Part shown: piece by piece, positions 44,311 to 52,646 of the stretch
Position numbering within the stretch: position 1 is the stretch's first letter
Layout: the number at the start of each line of letters is the position of its first letter
Assembly (NCBI RefSeq): GCF_026870155.1
Contig: NZ_CP113975.1
Coordinates: 2,604,001 to 2,668,000 of the forward strand
DNA length: 64,000 nucleotides
Origin: Flavobacterium marginilacus
Lineage (GTDB): Bacteria > Bacteroidota > Bacteroidia > Flavobacteriales > Flavobacteriaceae
Direction: 5' to 3'
Program-made: the position numbers and the translations under genes
Notes under the pieces: generated by a model
Told to the model about the DNA's origin: nothing
Database searches by the model: none
The model's input: the letters and a program-made list of their open reading frames with translations, nothing else

Positions 44311-45360
44311 TCATAATGAACTGCGTTCAATATATTTAAACTCATTTTTAATTATTTCTTTTTTATTCGATAATATCAGATCAGCAGTAAGCACACCCAT
44401 CGCTTTAAAGTCAGTGCTGATAACGGTTATGTCAAGCAATGATTTCAACGGAGTTTCATTGTATGAAACGACACCTACATCCTTACCTAGTACAAGATGT
44501 TTGGCTTTGGTCTGCTGGACTAAATCAACCAAATCCGATTCCTCAATTACTATGTAAGCATCTTTGCTTTCAAAACTTATACAATCATCAATGGTATCTA
44601 TAACCTCAAAATTAAAATTGTAAGAACTACAGAATGCTTTAAATCCAGTTATGATAGGTTCTGGATATGGAAATACAGCATTTTTCGGGTATATTAAAAT
44701 GATCTTATCGTACTTTTCAAGTTTATCTGAAGCTTGTTCCAATGCATGGAAAATATCATTTTTAAAGTCCTGACATACTGCACCATAATTTCCAGTAATC
44801 CCCTCTTTTACGGTATCCAGTAAAATTAGCTTGTCTTTGGGCATATTTTGAAGCGCTTCAAAGGCTTTATCTGTATAACTGACATGATTGTTGCTTTCGT
44901 TTTTAAAATGTGGCATAATTACGTAGTAATCAAACATGCCCAAACTTTTTTTTAGTCCATCAATAAAAAGATTTTCATCACAATAATAAAAAGATACTGC
45001 GATATTACCTTTGTCCCCTATTGTATCTACAAAAGCATTACATATCTCCATCTTGTAAGAACTTGGTTTATTAATAAGGAAAAAGATATTGAGTTTATCT
45101 GAGGATTTTTTTATATTGATAAAATTACCAACGCCTTTAACGGAAATAATTAGATTTTTATTCCGCAAATATTTATAAGCCTTTTGAATTGTATCGCGCG
45201 ACAGAGAGCTTGAATGGCTTAACTCATTAATTGAAGGTATTTGATGGCCTGCTTCCAGTGTTCCTGAATTTATATCATTCATGATACATTCTGCTACCTG
45301 CTTGTATTTTGGCACGCTTGAACGTGAACTGACGTTTAGTTTTAACTTTTGATGCTGCAT
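44311..45360 (-). CDS. GntR-family transcriptional regulator with LacI-like ligand domain
   Basis: 349 residues. An N-terminal GntR winged helix (VPKYKQVAECIMNDINSGTLEAGHQIPSINELSHSSSLSRDTIQKAYKYLRNKNLI, residues ~17-75) is followed by a periplasmic-binding-like domain (~85-345) as in LacI/AraR-type sugar regulators, with VVSYNETPLKSLLDITVISTDFKAMG near the end. It probably responds to a sugar. No sugar-use genes are next to it; its targets may be elsewhere. The start is near a 1.1 kb gap. Confidence 0.88.
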   Translation of the reverse strand: MQHQKLKLNVSSRSSVPKYKQVAECIMNDINSGTLEAGHQIPSINELSHSSSLSRDTIQKAYKYLRNKNLIISVKGVGNFINIKKSSDKLNIFFLINKPSSYKMEICNAFVDTIGDKGNIAVSFYYCDENLFIDGLKKSLGMFDYYVIMPHFKNESNNHVSYTDKAFEALQNMPKDKLILLDTVKEGITGNYGAVCQDFKNDIFHALEQASDKLEKYDKIILIYPKNAVFPYPEPIITGFKAFCSSYNFNFEVIDTIDDCISFESKDAYIVIEESDLVDLVQQTKAKHLVLGKDVGVVSYNETPLKSLLDITVISTDFKAMGVLTADLILSNKKEIIKNEFKYIERSSL

Positions 45361-45847
45361 TTACACTTGTAATCTTAATAATGCTTTAATCCTTGAAATA
45401 AGAGAAGATTTTAATACTCTTATATGTTTTTAACAATATTGAGCATAATCTAAAGCTTTTAAATTTTATTTATTTTAAAGCATGTTAAATCTGCTAAATA
45501 ATGGTTCAAAAATAATAAAATTCTAGTCTCAAAATATAACCTTGGTTATTTATAATCAATAAGGCTAGTCTTTAATTATTGCTGATTTTAATTGAATTGA
45601 ATGGCTGCTTATTTTTTTTACATAAGAATTTATCTGATCGTTTGATTTGGTAATTGTCGAATGCTTCTGCGGAATTTTTCAATCCTATAAATAAAAGCGT
45701 TCAGATCAAAGTTCAGAGGTGTACGAAATGTTGAATATTTTCTTTTTAGGCTAACTAATATTTATGCGTAATTTTTGCTAATCCACAGATTTACGACTTG
45801 ATCCCCGTTTTGTTACGTTACTAAGTCTCAATATCAGGGTTAAAAAA

Positions 45848-45874
45848 GGCTGTCCTTACTTTTTGGACAGCCTC
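45848..45874 (-). repeat. Solo IS1182-type left end
   Basis: The reverse complement of the left end of the IS at 20430 and 33818, including the preceding A-run: GGCTGTCCTTACTTTTTGG then ACAGCCTC. The rest of the element is missing, so this is a scar, or a terminator-like hairpin of the same sequence. Confidence 0.65.
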
Positions 45875-46387
45875 CTCTTTGTCTTTCTGTGGGCTGTCAG
45901 GGACTGCAATAGAATACTTGATCCTATTTTGATTTTTTTTGATAATATAAAGGAAACTATTTTATGAAGCAAAAAGTACATTAACGTTTCGGATTTAACT
46001 TAGAGTTGCGTGTCAAAGGGGCTAAGATCTCTCTATTAAGATAGAATATCTTAGTGAAAACCAAAGGCAATTTACAGAAATCTCCTGATTGTGGTTACGG
46101 GCTGTTAAGCCTGATTCTTATGAAATTTCTGCTCTTTTACTTGTGGATTGGTAAGTAAACTACATTTACTTTGAAATGTTTTGACAAAAATGTTTACTAT
46201 TTGAGGTTTTATTTTTTCAGAATCTTCAGTATCAATTTCATACAACACCCCATCATGTAATGGAATTAACAATCTCTTTTTTTTGATCTTTTAAAATGTT
46301 TCAATGATAGCTTTCTTGAAAATATAAGATGCATTTGATTGTATAATTCCATAAAATTATCTTAAAATAAATTATTTTGTCAGCGCA

Positions 46388-46397
46388 TTTGGCAATT
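46388..46397 (+). promoter_or_regulatory. TTTGGCAATT motif upstream of precursor 1
   Basis: The same ten bases recur at 49051, 49184 and 49318 before precursor 2 and at 55054. Position 61 bases before the ATG at 46458. Likely an operator or promoter part of the RiPP locus. Confidence 0.5.
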
Positions 46398-46457
46398 CTA
46401 TACCTAAAAATGACGCTAATTTCCCTAATGTAAAATCTAATTAAATACATACGAAAA

Positions 46458-46784
46458 ATGGAATTAACTAATGACCAAAAAATTTTAGATGTACTTGTTA
46501 AAAAAGCATGGAAAGATCCAACTTTTAAGAACGATTTAATAACTAGACCCGTCGCAACTATAGAAAATTTCTTAGGCCGTCCAATTCATCTGCCTGAAGG
46601 TAAAAGTATTACCTTTGTTGACCAAACAGACTCTTCAACCATTTTTATTAATATTCCTGCTGAAATCAATATGGAGGATGTGGAATTGAGTGAAGAACAG
46701 CTTGATACAGTTTCTGGCGGAGATGGAGATATAACCCCGCCAATAATTATTAAGCCTACTAATTCTTCTAGCACTATCTTTTAA
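46458..46784 (+). CDS. NHLP-leader RiPP precursor 1 (Cys-free core)
   Basis: 108 residues. The leader (1-88) has the nitrile-hydratase-alpha-like pattern: VLVKKAWKDPTFKNDLITRP, LPEGKSITFVDQTDS, IFINIPAE and a C-terminal ELSEEQLDTVSGG cleavage site. The core after GG (89-108) has the segments ITPPIIIKPT and NSSSTIF and is rich in Ser and Thr, with no Cys. This fits the NHLP/proteusin precursor family, whose export and leader removal are done by NHLM transporters. The lack of Cys excludes lanthionine formation within this core. Followed by a terminator hairpin (46816-46854). Confidence 0.88.
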   Translation: MELTNDQKILDVLVKKAWKDPTFKNDLITRPVATIENFLGRPIHLPEGKSITFVDQTDSSTIFINIPAEINMEDVELSEEQLDTVSGGDGDITPPIIIKPTNSSSTIF

Positions 46785-46815
46785 TAAAATTTAAGTTATA
46801 GGTAATTTAAAGATT

Positions 46816-46854
46816 AAAAAACGTACCTGTTCTCCATTTGAATATGTACGTTTT
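46816..46854 (+). terminator. Terminator after precursor 1
   Basis: AAAACGTAC pairs with GTACGTTTT with a ~20-base loop, about 30 bases after the precursor stop. Confidence 0.65.
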
Positions 46855-46862
46855 GATATTTA

Positions 46863-47022
46863 GAGCCTGTTTAAGTTTTATTTATTGGCTCTCTTATGAT
46901 GATTTTTTGTTACAACTTCGTTAAATTTTCATACAATAGCTCTGCTATTTTATAAAAATTTGCCTTGTTTCACTCAAAAATCCTCTAATAATAAATCTCA
47001 AAAATAAAATTTAAACAGGCTC
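46863..47022. mobile_element. 160 bp MITE-like element
   Basis: Near-palindromic ends GAGCCTGTTTAAGTTTTATT and its counterpart AATAAAATTTAAACAGGCTC, flanked by TTA on both sides (46860-46862 and 47023-47025). No ORF. The ends and the 3-base TNA-type duplication recall IS5/IS1031-type elements, so this is probably a non-autonomous derivative. Confidence 0.65.
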
Positions 47023-47041
47023 TTATTAAAACAACATATTC

Positions 47042-49015
47042 ATGAGAACGAGCATAAATACCGTTTTCTCTATATTTCTATTATTGAATGTAATATCGTT
47101 TTTTGGACAATCAAAAATAGAGAGAAAAGAAATCGTGACAAGTAAAAATAGTAAGGATGCAGATTCCATTCTCAATTTAGGTATGAAAAGTCAGGATGCT
47201 GGGAATTATGCGCAGTCACTATTGTATTTTGATAAAAGCCTAATCTTGTATAATTCTTTAGGTAAAAGCCGAAAAGTAGGTGATTGCTATAGTTATAAAG
47301 CAGTAACTTATTATTATCAGGGAGATTATTCAAATGCTCTAATCTTTTTTAAAAAAAGTACTGAAGAATATAAAAAAACAAAATATAGAAAAGGAATTTC
47401 TTCAATATTAAATAATATAGGAGGTGTTTATTATTATTTAGGAAATTATTTAAATGCTTTAAACTATTACAAACAAGCTATTGTTATTCAAGAAGAATTA
47501 AACGATACGAAAATGATTGCGGCAACTTCACAAAATATTGGGGGCATATATTCACAAGTTGAAGATTACACAAATGCATTGAAATACTATGATAGATCGT
47601 ATTTAATTTATAAAAAAAGTACAGATATAAAAGCTATTTCTCAAAATTTAAATGCTTCTGGGATAGTATATGTAAAATTAGGTAATTACACAAAAGCTCA
47701 AAAAAATCTTAACCAAGCGCTAGTTAATGCAGATAAAATAAATGATAAACAATTAAAAATCGAAGTATTATCTAGTTTAGGAGAATTGTTTTTTAGACAA
47801 TCTAATTTTGAGAGAGCATTATATTACTATAATCTGTCACTTGAATATTCTACTAAAATTAATAGTCTTCAATATATAAGTATTACAGAAGTTGCCCTTG
47901 GCAAAATATTGAATAAGTTAAATAAAAACAAACAAGCAATTACAAAATGTTTAAAAGGATATAATAATGCTGAAAAAATAGGCGCTACATCGGTTAAAAA
48001 AGATGCTTGTGATTGTCTTTATAATGCTTATAAGTTTACTAAAAACGACAAATTGGCTCTGTATTTTTATGAAAAATCAATTAATTTCAAGGACAGCTTA
48101 AAATCTGGAGAAACTTCTAATAAAATGATGAATATGGAGTTTCAACATCAACAATTACTAGATAGTATATCTCATGTAAGGAAAGAACATGTTATTGAAA
48201 CCAAACATAAAGAAGAAGTTCAAAAAAAGGAAAGACAGCAAAATATTATTATTATCTCTCTGTGTTTTATAGTTCTTATAGCTTTAGGATTATGGAATAG
48301 ATTAAACTACACACGAAAGTCTAAAATAGCTTTAAAAATAGAAAAGGATCTATCCGATGAACTATTACTAAATATATTACCTGAGGAAATAGCACAAGAA
48401 CTAAAACAAAAAGGTTTTGTTAATGCGCGAAATTTCACTTTAGTTTCGGTACTTTTTTCAGATTTTAAATGCTTTACTCAAACCGCTGAGAAAATGTCTC
48501 CTCAAAATTTAGTAGAAGAAATAAATACCTGTTTCAAAGCTTTTGATTTAATCACTGAAAAATACAATATAGAGAAAATTAAAACAATTGGAGATTCTTA
48601 TATGGCAGCTGGTGGTATCCCAAAACCAGATAAAGAATCTTTAAAAAATATTGTATTGGCAGGATTAGAAATGCAGGATTTTATGGCTGAAAGAAAAATT
48701 AACAATGACGCCAATAATAATCCTGCTTTTGAGATGCGATTAGGTATTCACGCAGGCCCAATAGTTGCGGGAATTGTAGGGGTTAAAAAATTCCAATATG
48801 ATGTTTGGGGAGATACTGTGAATACTGCAAGCCGAATAGAAAGCAACGGAATTGTAGGTAAAGTTAACATCAGTGAATCGCTTTATCATCTCATAAAAAA
48901 TGAAGAATGCTTTAGGTTTGAATATCGAGGAAGTATTCAAGCAAAGGGAAAGGGAGAACTAAAGATGTATTTCGTGGAAAGAAACCCTCATATTCTAAAT
49001 AATTTACAATATTAA
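47042..49015 (+). CDS. Membrane TPR-adenylate cyclase (class III)
   Basis: 657 residues. Signal peptide (MRTSINTVFSIFLLLNVISFFGQ), about six to seven TPR-like repeats (residues ~45-330, e.g. GNYLNALNYYKQAI), one membrane helix (~400-420, IIIISLCFIVLIALGLW) and a cytoplasmic class III cyclase domain (~440-650). Metal Asp residues lie in FSDF (D474) and IKTIGDSYMA (D518). Lys before TIGDSY and Asp in FQYDVWGDTVN are the pair that selects ATP, so cAMP is the likely product. The TPRs are exported. It lies between precursor 1 and precursor 2 and may supply the ligand of the cNMP-binding protein at 60673. Confidence 0.88.
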   Translation: MRTSINTVFSIFLLLNVISFFGQSKIERKEIVTSKNSKDADSILNLGMKSQDAGNYAQSLLYFDKSLILYNSLGKSRKVGDCYSYKAVTYYYQGDYSNALIFFKKSTEEYKKTKYRKGISSILNNIGGVYYYLGNYLNALNYYKQAIVIQEELNDTKMIAATSQNIGGIYSQVEDYTNALKYYDRSYLIYKKSTDIKAISQNLNASGIVYVKLGNYTKAQKNLNQALVNADKINDKQLKIEVLSSLGELFFRQSNFERALYYYNLSLEYSTKINSLQYISITEVALGKILNKLNKNKQAITKCLKGYNNAEKIGATSVKKDACDCLYNAYKFTKNDKLALYFYEKSINFKDSLKSGETSNKMMNMEFQHQQLLDSISHVRKEHVIETKHKEEVQKKERQQNIIIISLCFIVLIALGLWNRLNYTRKSKIALKIEKDLSDELLLNILPEEIAQELKQKGFVNARNFTLVSVLFSDFKCFTQTAEKMSPQNLVEEINTCFKAFDLITEKYNIEKIKTIGDSYMAAGGIPKPDKESLKNIVLAGLEMQDFMAERKINNDANNNPAFEMRLGIHAGPIVAGIVGVKKFQYDVWGDTVNTASRIESNGIVGKVNISESLYHLIKNEECFRFEYRGSIQAKGKGELKMYFVERNPHILNNLQY

Positions 49016-49046
49016 TAATCTTTACTTTAAAATTATATTTTACCAG

Positions 49047-49375
49047 TTTATTTGGCAATTTCATCACAAACCAACGGGTTAATTTTACATTAACAAAAAG
49101 AGCGGTTATGAAGCTAAAGCAAAAATAAAGTTCTTGATTTATGATTTTTAAAGAATACAGCCAGAATATTTTTTGTCAGTTTATTTGGCAATTTCATAAC
49201 AAACTGACTCACTAATTTTACATTAATAATGAGATCGGTTTAAGATGCAAACGTAAAATAAAACTTATGATCTATGATTTTTAAAGATTACAACTAGAAT
49301 GTTTTTTTGACGGTTTATTTGGCAATTTAGTCATTAATAGATCAACTAATTTTACATTAATTAAGAGATTGAATC
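49047..49375 (+). repeat. Three tandem ~133 bp upstream repeats
   Basis: TTTATTTGGCAATTT starts at 49047, 49180 and 49314, each followed by a TTAATTTTACATTAA-like block, GAG..GG/TT and an ATG-like trinucleotide. The last unit runs into the ATG of precursor 2 at 49376. The first two end in degenerate ATG..AAA..TAAA sequences without an ORF. They may be multiplied promoters/operators or scars of lost precursor genes. This 360-base stretch has no other gene. Confidence 0.7.
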
Positions 49376-49711
49376 ATGGAACAAAGAAAAAATAAAGAAG
49401 AAGTTTTACGATTGATAATTTCAAAAGCATGGGAAGATATTGAGTTTAGAAAAAAATTAATATCTGATCCAATAATAGCAATTGAAAATCTTACAGGAGC
49501 AAAAATCATATTGCCAGAAGGTAAAACACTAGTGGTGAATGATCAGACGGATAAATCAAAGGTGTACATGAATATTCCGAGTGAACCCGATATTGAGGAT
49601 ATTGAACTTACAGAAGATCAATTAGAAATTATCGCAGGAGGAGGACAAACGGTATGGACAGATTTGTTAAATAACTTGTTCCCAACAATTAGAGATTTTA
49701 TAAAAATTTAA
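49376..49711 (+). CDS. NHLP-leader RiPP precursor 2 (Cys-free core)
   Basis: 111 residues. The leader (1-89) is related to that of precursor 1: LIISKAWEDIEFRKKLISDP, LPEGKTLVVNDQTDKS, VYMNIPSEPDIEDIELTEDQ and LEIIAGG. The core after GG starts GQTVWTDLLNN and ends FPTIRDFIKI. It holds three Thr, no Ser and no Cys, and looks amphipathic. A dehydratase could at most make dehydrobutyrines here. It is preceded by the triple upstream repeat. Confidence 0.87.
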   Translation: MEQRKNKEEVLRLIISKAWEDIEFRKKLISDPIIAIENLTGAKIILPEGKTLVVNDQTDKSKVYMNIPSEPDIEDIELTEDQLEIIAGGGQTVWTDLLNNLFPTIRDFIKI

Positions 49712-49822
49712 ATAATTATTAAATTAAAATAGTGGTGTAGTTAAAAACAATTTAAGAATTATTTATTAAAAGCAGTGAAGGATTTAATAAGTAAACAAAT
49801 AACATTTAAAACATTTAAAATC

Positions 49823-50149
49823 ATGAACAATTCAGAAAAAATTAGAAAAAATCTAATTAACAATCAAGCATTTTTGTATTCAGTTGTAGCAAAAGCTAAT
49901 CAAGATTCATCATTTAAAGCTAGTTTATTAGCTGATTCAGAAAAAACACTTAAAGCATTTAATCCAAAATTTAATGTTCCAAGTGGATATGAACTTATCG
50001 TTGAGGATCAACCAGAATTAAATACTATTTATGTTGATCTTATCAAAACTAGTAATGTTGAACTTACTGAGCAAGAGTTAGAGCTAGTTGCTGGAGGAGC
50101 ATTAGAAGCAGCTGGTTCAAATGGTTGTATTTGTATTATTACTTGGTAA
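49823..50149 (+). CDS. NHLP-leader RiPP precursor 3 (Cys-containing core)
   Basis: 108 residues from ATG 49823; the earlier ATG at 49775 is upstream of a repeat shared with the next two genes and is less likely. The leader (1-92) has AFLYSVVAKANQDSSFKASL, NPKFNVPSGYELIVEDQPEL, YVDLIKTSNVELTEQELEL and VAGG. The core after GG is ALEAAGSNGCICIITW with Ser99, Cys102, Cys104 and Thr107. This core lacks the extra AAT of the next two copies. SNGC could give a small lanthionine ring or, without a cyclase, a dehydroalanine. Confidence 0.9.
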   Translation: MNNSEKIRKNLINNQAFLYSVVAKANQDSSFKASLLADSEKTLKAFNPKFNVPSGYELIVEDQPELNTIYVDLIKTSNVELTEQELELVAGGALEAAGSNGCICIITW

Positions 50150-50235
50150 TAAGAAATTCTAATTTCAATAAAATAAGTTGTTTTGATAAAAAACATATAA
50201 AAATTAATTAATAATCATTTAAAACATTTAAAATC

Positions 50236-50571
50236 ATGAACAATTCAGAAAAAATCAGAAAAAATCTAGTTAACAATCAAGCTTTTTTGTATTCAGTTGT
50301 AGCAAAAGCTAATCAAGATTCATCTTTTAAAGCTAGTTTATTAGCTGATTCAGAAAAAACACTTAAAGCATTTAATCCAAAATTTAATGTTCCAAGTGGA
50401 TATGAACTTATCGTTGAGGATCAACCAGAATTAAATACTATTTATGTTGATCTTATCAAAACTAGTAATGTTGAACTTACTGAGCAAGAGTTAGAGCTGG
50501 TTGCTGGAGGAGCAGCAACAGCATTAGAAGCAGCTGGTTCAAATGGTTGTATTTGTATTATTACTTGGTAA
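50236..50571 (+). CDS. NHLP-leader RiPP precursor 4
   Basis: 111 residues, nearly identical to precursor 3 in the leader (Val for Ile near residue 12). The core AATALEAAGSNGCICIITW is three residues longer. Even synonymous positions are mostly identical between copies 3, 4 and 5, pointing to recent duplication or gene conversion. Each unit of about 420 bp includes the upstream AATTAATAATCATTTAAAA block that acts as ribosome-binding and spacer sequence. Confidence 0.9.
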   Translation: MNNSEKIRKNLVNNQAFLYSVVAKANQDSSFKASLLADSEKTLKAFNPKFNVPSGYELIVEDQPELNTIYVDLIKTSNVELTEQELELVAGGAATALEAAGSNGCICIITW

Positions 50572-50656
50572 TAAAAAATTCTAATTTCAATAAAATAAGT
50601 TGTTTTGATAAAAAACACATAAAATTAATTAATAATCATTTAAAATATTTAAAATT

Positions 50657-50992
50657 ATGAGTAATTCAGAAAAAATAAGAAAAAATCTAGTTAACAATCA
50701 AGCATTTTTGTATTCAGTTGTAGCAAAAGCTAATCAAGATTCATCATTTAAAGCTAGTTTATTAGCTGATTCAGAAAAAACACTTAAAGCATTTAATCCA
50801 AAATTTAATGTTCCAAGTGGATATGAACTTATCGTTGAGGATCAACCAGAATTAAATACTATTTATGTTGATCTTATCAAAACTAGTAATGTTGAACTTA
50901 CTGAGCAAGAGTTAGAGCTGGTTGCTGGAGGAGCAGCAACAGCATTAGAAGCAGCTGGTTCAAATGGTTGTATTTGTATTATTACTTGGTAA
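50657..50992 (+). CDS. NHLP-leader RiPP precursor 5
   Basis: 111 residues, with the same protein as precursor 4 apart from Ser for Asn at position 2, and the same core. Followed by the terminator at 51023-51056, after which the dehydratase gene starts at 51153. Precursors 3 to 5 form one tandem array, so the peptide ending SNGCICIITW is expected to be the main product of the locus. Confidence 0.9.
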   Translation: MSNSEKIRKNLVNNQAFLYSVVAKANQDSSFKASLLADSEKTLKAFNPKFNVPSGYELIVEDQPELNTIYVDLIKTSNVELTEQELELVAGGAATALEAAGSNGCICIITW

Positions 50993-51022
50993 TAATAAAG
51001 ATATTAAGAAAACTATAATCAT

Positions 51023-51056
51023 AAAATGCAACCATTTTTTTCTTTGGTTGCATTTT
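51023..51056 (+). terminator. Terminator after the precursor array
   Basis: AAAATGCAACC pairs with GGTTGCATTTT, followed by ATTTTTC. It would allow high precursor expression with limited read-through to the dehydratase. Confidence 0.7.
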
Positions 51057-51152
51057 ATTTTTCTGCCCACTGATTAATTTTTAGATTTAATAACTATTAG
51101 TGGTGTAATCCTTTATAAATTATTAATGCAAAATCTTTAATCTACTAATACA

Positions 51153-52625
51153 ATGGATAATCTTACAATATTAGAATCTCTGCAGCAAACAGAAATTAAA
51201 AATAAAGTTACAAATTTTCTATGTTCTGTTAATGAGAATGTGTTGGTAGAACATCTTACATCCAGTAGGATCAAACAAACTAACTTTTCTTTTGATGAAT
51301 ATTTCAAAAAGCTGGAGGAAAGTAATTGGCAGGATATTAGAGAACAATTTCCTGTAATGGACGAAAATTTTATGTTTCACAAAAAAAATATAGAGAGTTT
51401 ATTTTATGATATAACAAATTCTTTTTATGAAGATAAAATTTTTCTTCAGGAAAAAAGTATCATTCAGGATCAATATTTAGAAGATATAAATATTGGTGAA
51501 GGAGATCAGCATAATGGAAAATCAACTGCAATATTAATATTATCAGAAAATCAAAAATTAATTTTCAAACCTACAGATGCTGGAATTTCAGAATCATATT
51601 TCATACTTTTGGATTGGGTTGGTCAGCATTTGGATATGGGTAATAGTATGTATCAAATTCACAATAAAAAAAATTACCATTGGCAAGAATTTGTCTCTGA
51701 ACAACATTGCAATACTTCAAAAGATTTACAAACCTACTACAAAAGAGCGGGATATTTGTTAGGTATTTTGTATGTAATTAATGCTACAGATTACCATGCA
51801 GAAAATCTTATTGCTCATGGAGACACTCCTGTACTGATAGATCACGAAACAGTTATTTTACCCAAAATATCTACTCATTTCAAAGAGTACTACAGACAAT
51901 TTAATGAGGGGAAAAAAGATACGGTTCTCAATACTTTTTTACTTCCTAATAATGGAGCTAAAGGAGATTTTCCGGTAGGAGCATGTGGTTTAGGATGTTC
52001 TAAAGAAACCCACGGTTACAGAGATAAAAAATTAGGGGTTAACCGTTTTACTAAATATTGGAGAATGGTTACCAAGTTAGCAGAAGAAGATTATATCAAA
52101 TGTAATGTACCTACGTTAAATGGTAAAAAGGTTTTTGTAGAAGAGTACTTGGAAGACTTCATAAGCGGATTTGAAGGCTGCTATCAATTATTATTAAAAA
52201 ACAAGGATTTTTTATTATCTAAAGATTCTCCTATACAACATTTTAATAATGTACCAATACGATATATTTGGCGATCTACTAGCGCATATCGAATAATTAT
52301 CAATTTTATGAAGGAGCCTAGAAACCTGATAGATAAAACACAGTATGAATATAAAGTAAGAAAATATTTATCTGTAGCTTATAACGATTTTCCACAAAAT
52401 TCTCCCTTGCTAAAAATTTTAGAACACGAAATAACTCAAGTATTAAGGGGCGACATTCCTTACTTTGAGGTAAATTCTTCATCCAGGGATTTGAAAACGG
52501 AATTTGGAACAATTAAAGATTTTTTCGAACTCAATGCGGTAGAAAATATAGAAAGAAAATTAAAAAAACTTTCATTAGAAGATCAGGAATTCCAAAAAGC
52601 AATAATTCTGGAAAGTCTTACATAA
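51153..52625 (+). CDS. LanM-type lanthipeptide dehydratase without cyclase domain
   Basis: 490 residues, covering only the DUF4135 dehydratase part of class II lanthipeptide synthetases (usual LanM is ~900-1100). Conserved residues are present: GDQHNGKS (D118, H120), LIFKP (K139), the ATP/activation loop NATDYHAENL (D213, H215, N218), LIDHET (D230) and R370/R374/T376/Y379 in IRYIWRSTSAYR, needed for phosphate elimination. The reading frame ends cleanly at 52625 with no LanC zinc motif afterwards. It would phosphorylate and eliminate Ser/Thr of the cores. No separate LanC gene is in the window. It follows the precursor array and precedes the S9 peptidase by 21 bases. Confidence 0.85.
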   Translation: MDNLTILESLQQTEIKNKVTNFLCSVNENVLVEHLTSSRIKQTNFSFDEYFKKLEESNWQDIREQFPVMDENFMFHKKNIESLFYDITNSFYEDKIFLQEKSIIQDQYLEDINIGEGDQHNGKSTAILILSENQKLIFKPTDAGISESYFILLDWVGQHLDMGNSMYQIHNKKNYHWQEFVSEQHCNTSKDLQTYYKRAGYLLGILYVINATDYHAENLIAHGDTPVLIDHETVILPKISTHFKEYYRQFNEGKKDTVLNTFLLPNNGAKGDFPVGACGLGCSKETHGYRDKKLGVNRFTKYWRMVTKLAEEDYIKCNVPTLNGKKVFVEEYLEDFISGFEGCYQLLLKNKDFLLSKDSPIQHFNNVPIRYIWRSTSAYRIIINFMKEPRNLIDKTQYEYKVRKYLSVAYNDFPQNSPLLKILEHEITQVLRGDIPYFEVNSSSRDLKTEFGTIKDFFELNAVENIERKLKKLSLEDQEFQKAIILESLT

Positions 52626-52646
52626 GGACCAATAATCAACTACTAC

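Larger units (their letters stand above)
45361..46457. other. Gene-poor 1.1 kb gap before the RiPP locus
   Basis: No ORF longer than about 50 codons with a credible start was seen. It holds a lone IS1182-type end (45848-45874), a TTTGGCAATT motif (46388-46397) upstream of the first precursor, and otherwise AT-rich sequence. Confidence 0.5.

Noticed and set aside
49775-49822. Longer start of precursor 3
   Set aside because: Copies 4 and 5 start at the equivalent of ATG 49823, and the extra residues are outside the repeated unit.
51153-52625. Dehydratase as a truncated pseudogene of LanM
   Set aside because: All catalytic residues are intact, the end is clean and the next gene follows with normal operon spacing; no LanC remnant is visible in any frame after 52625.
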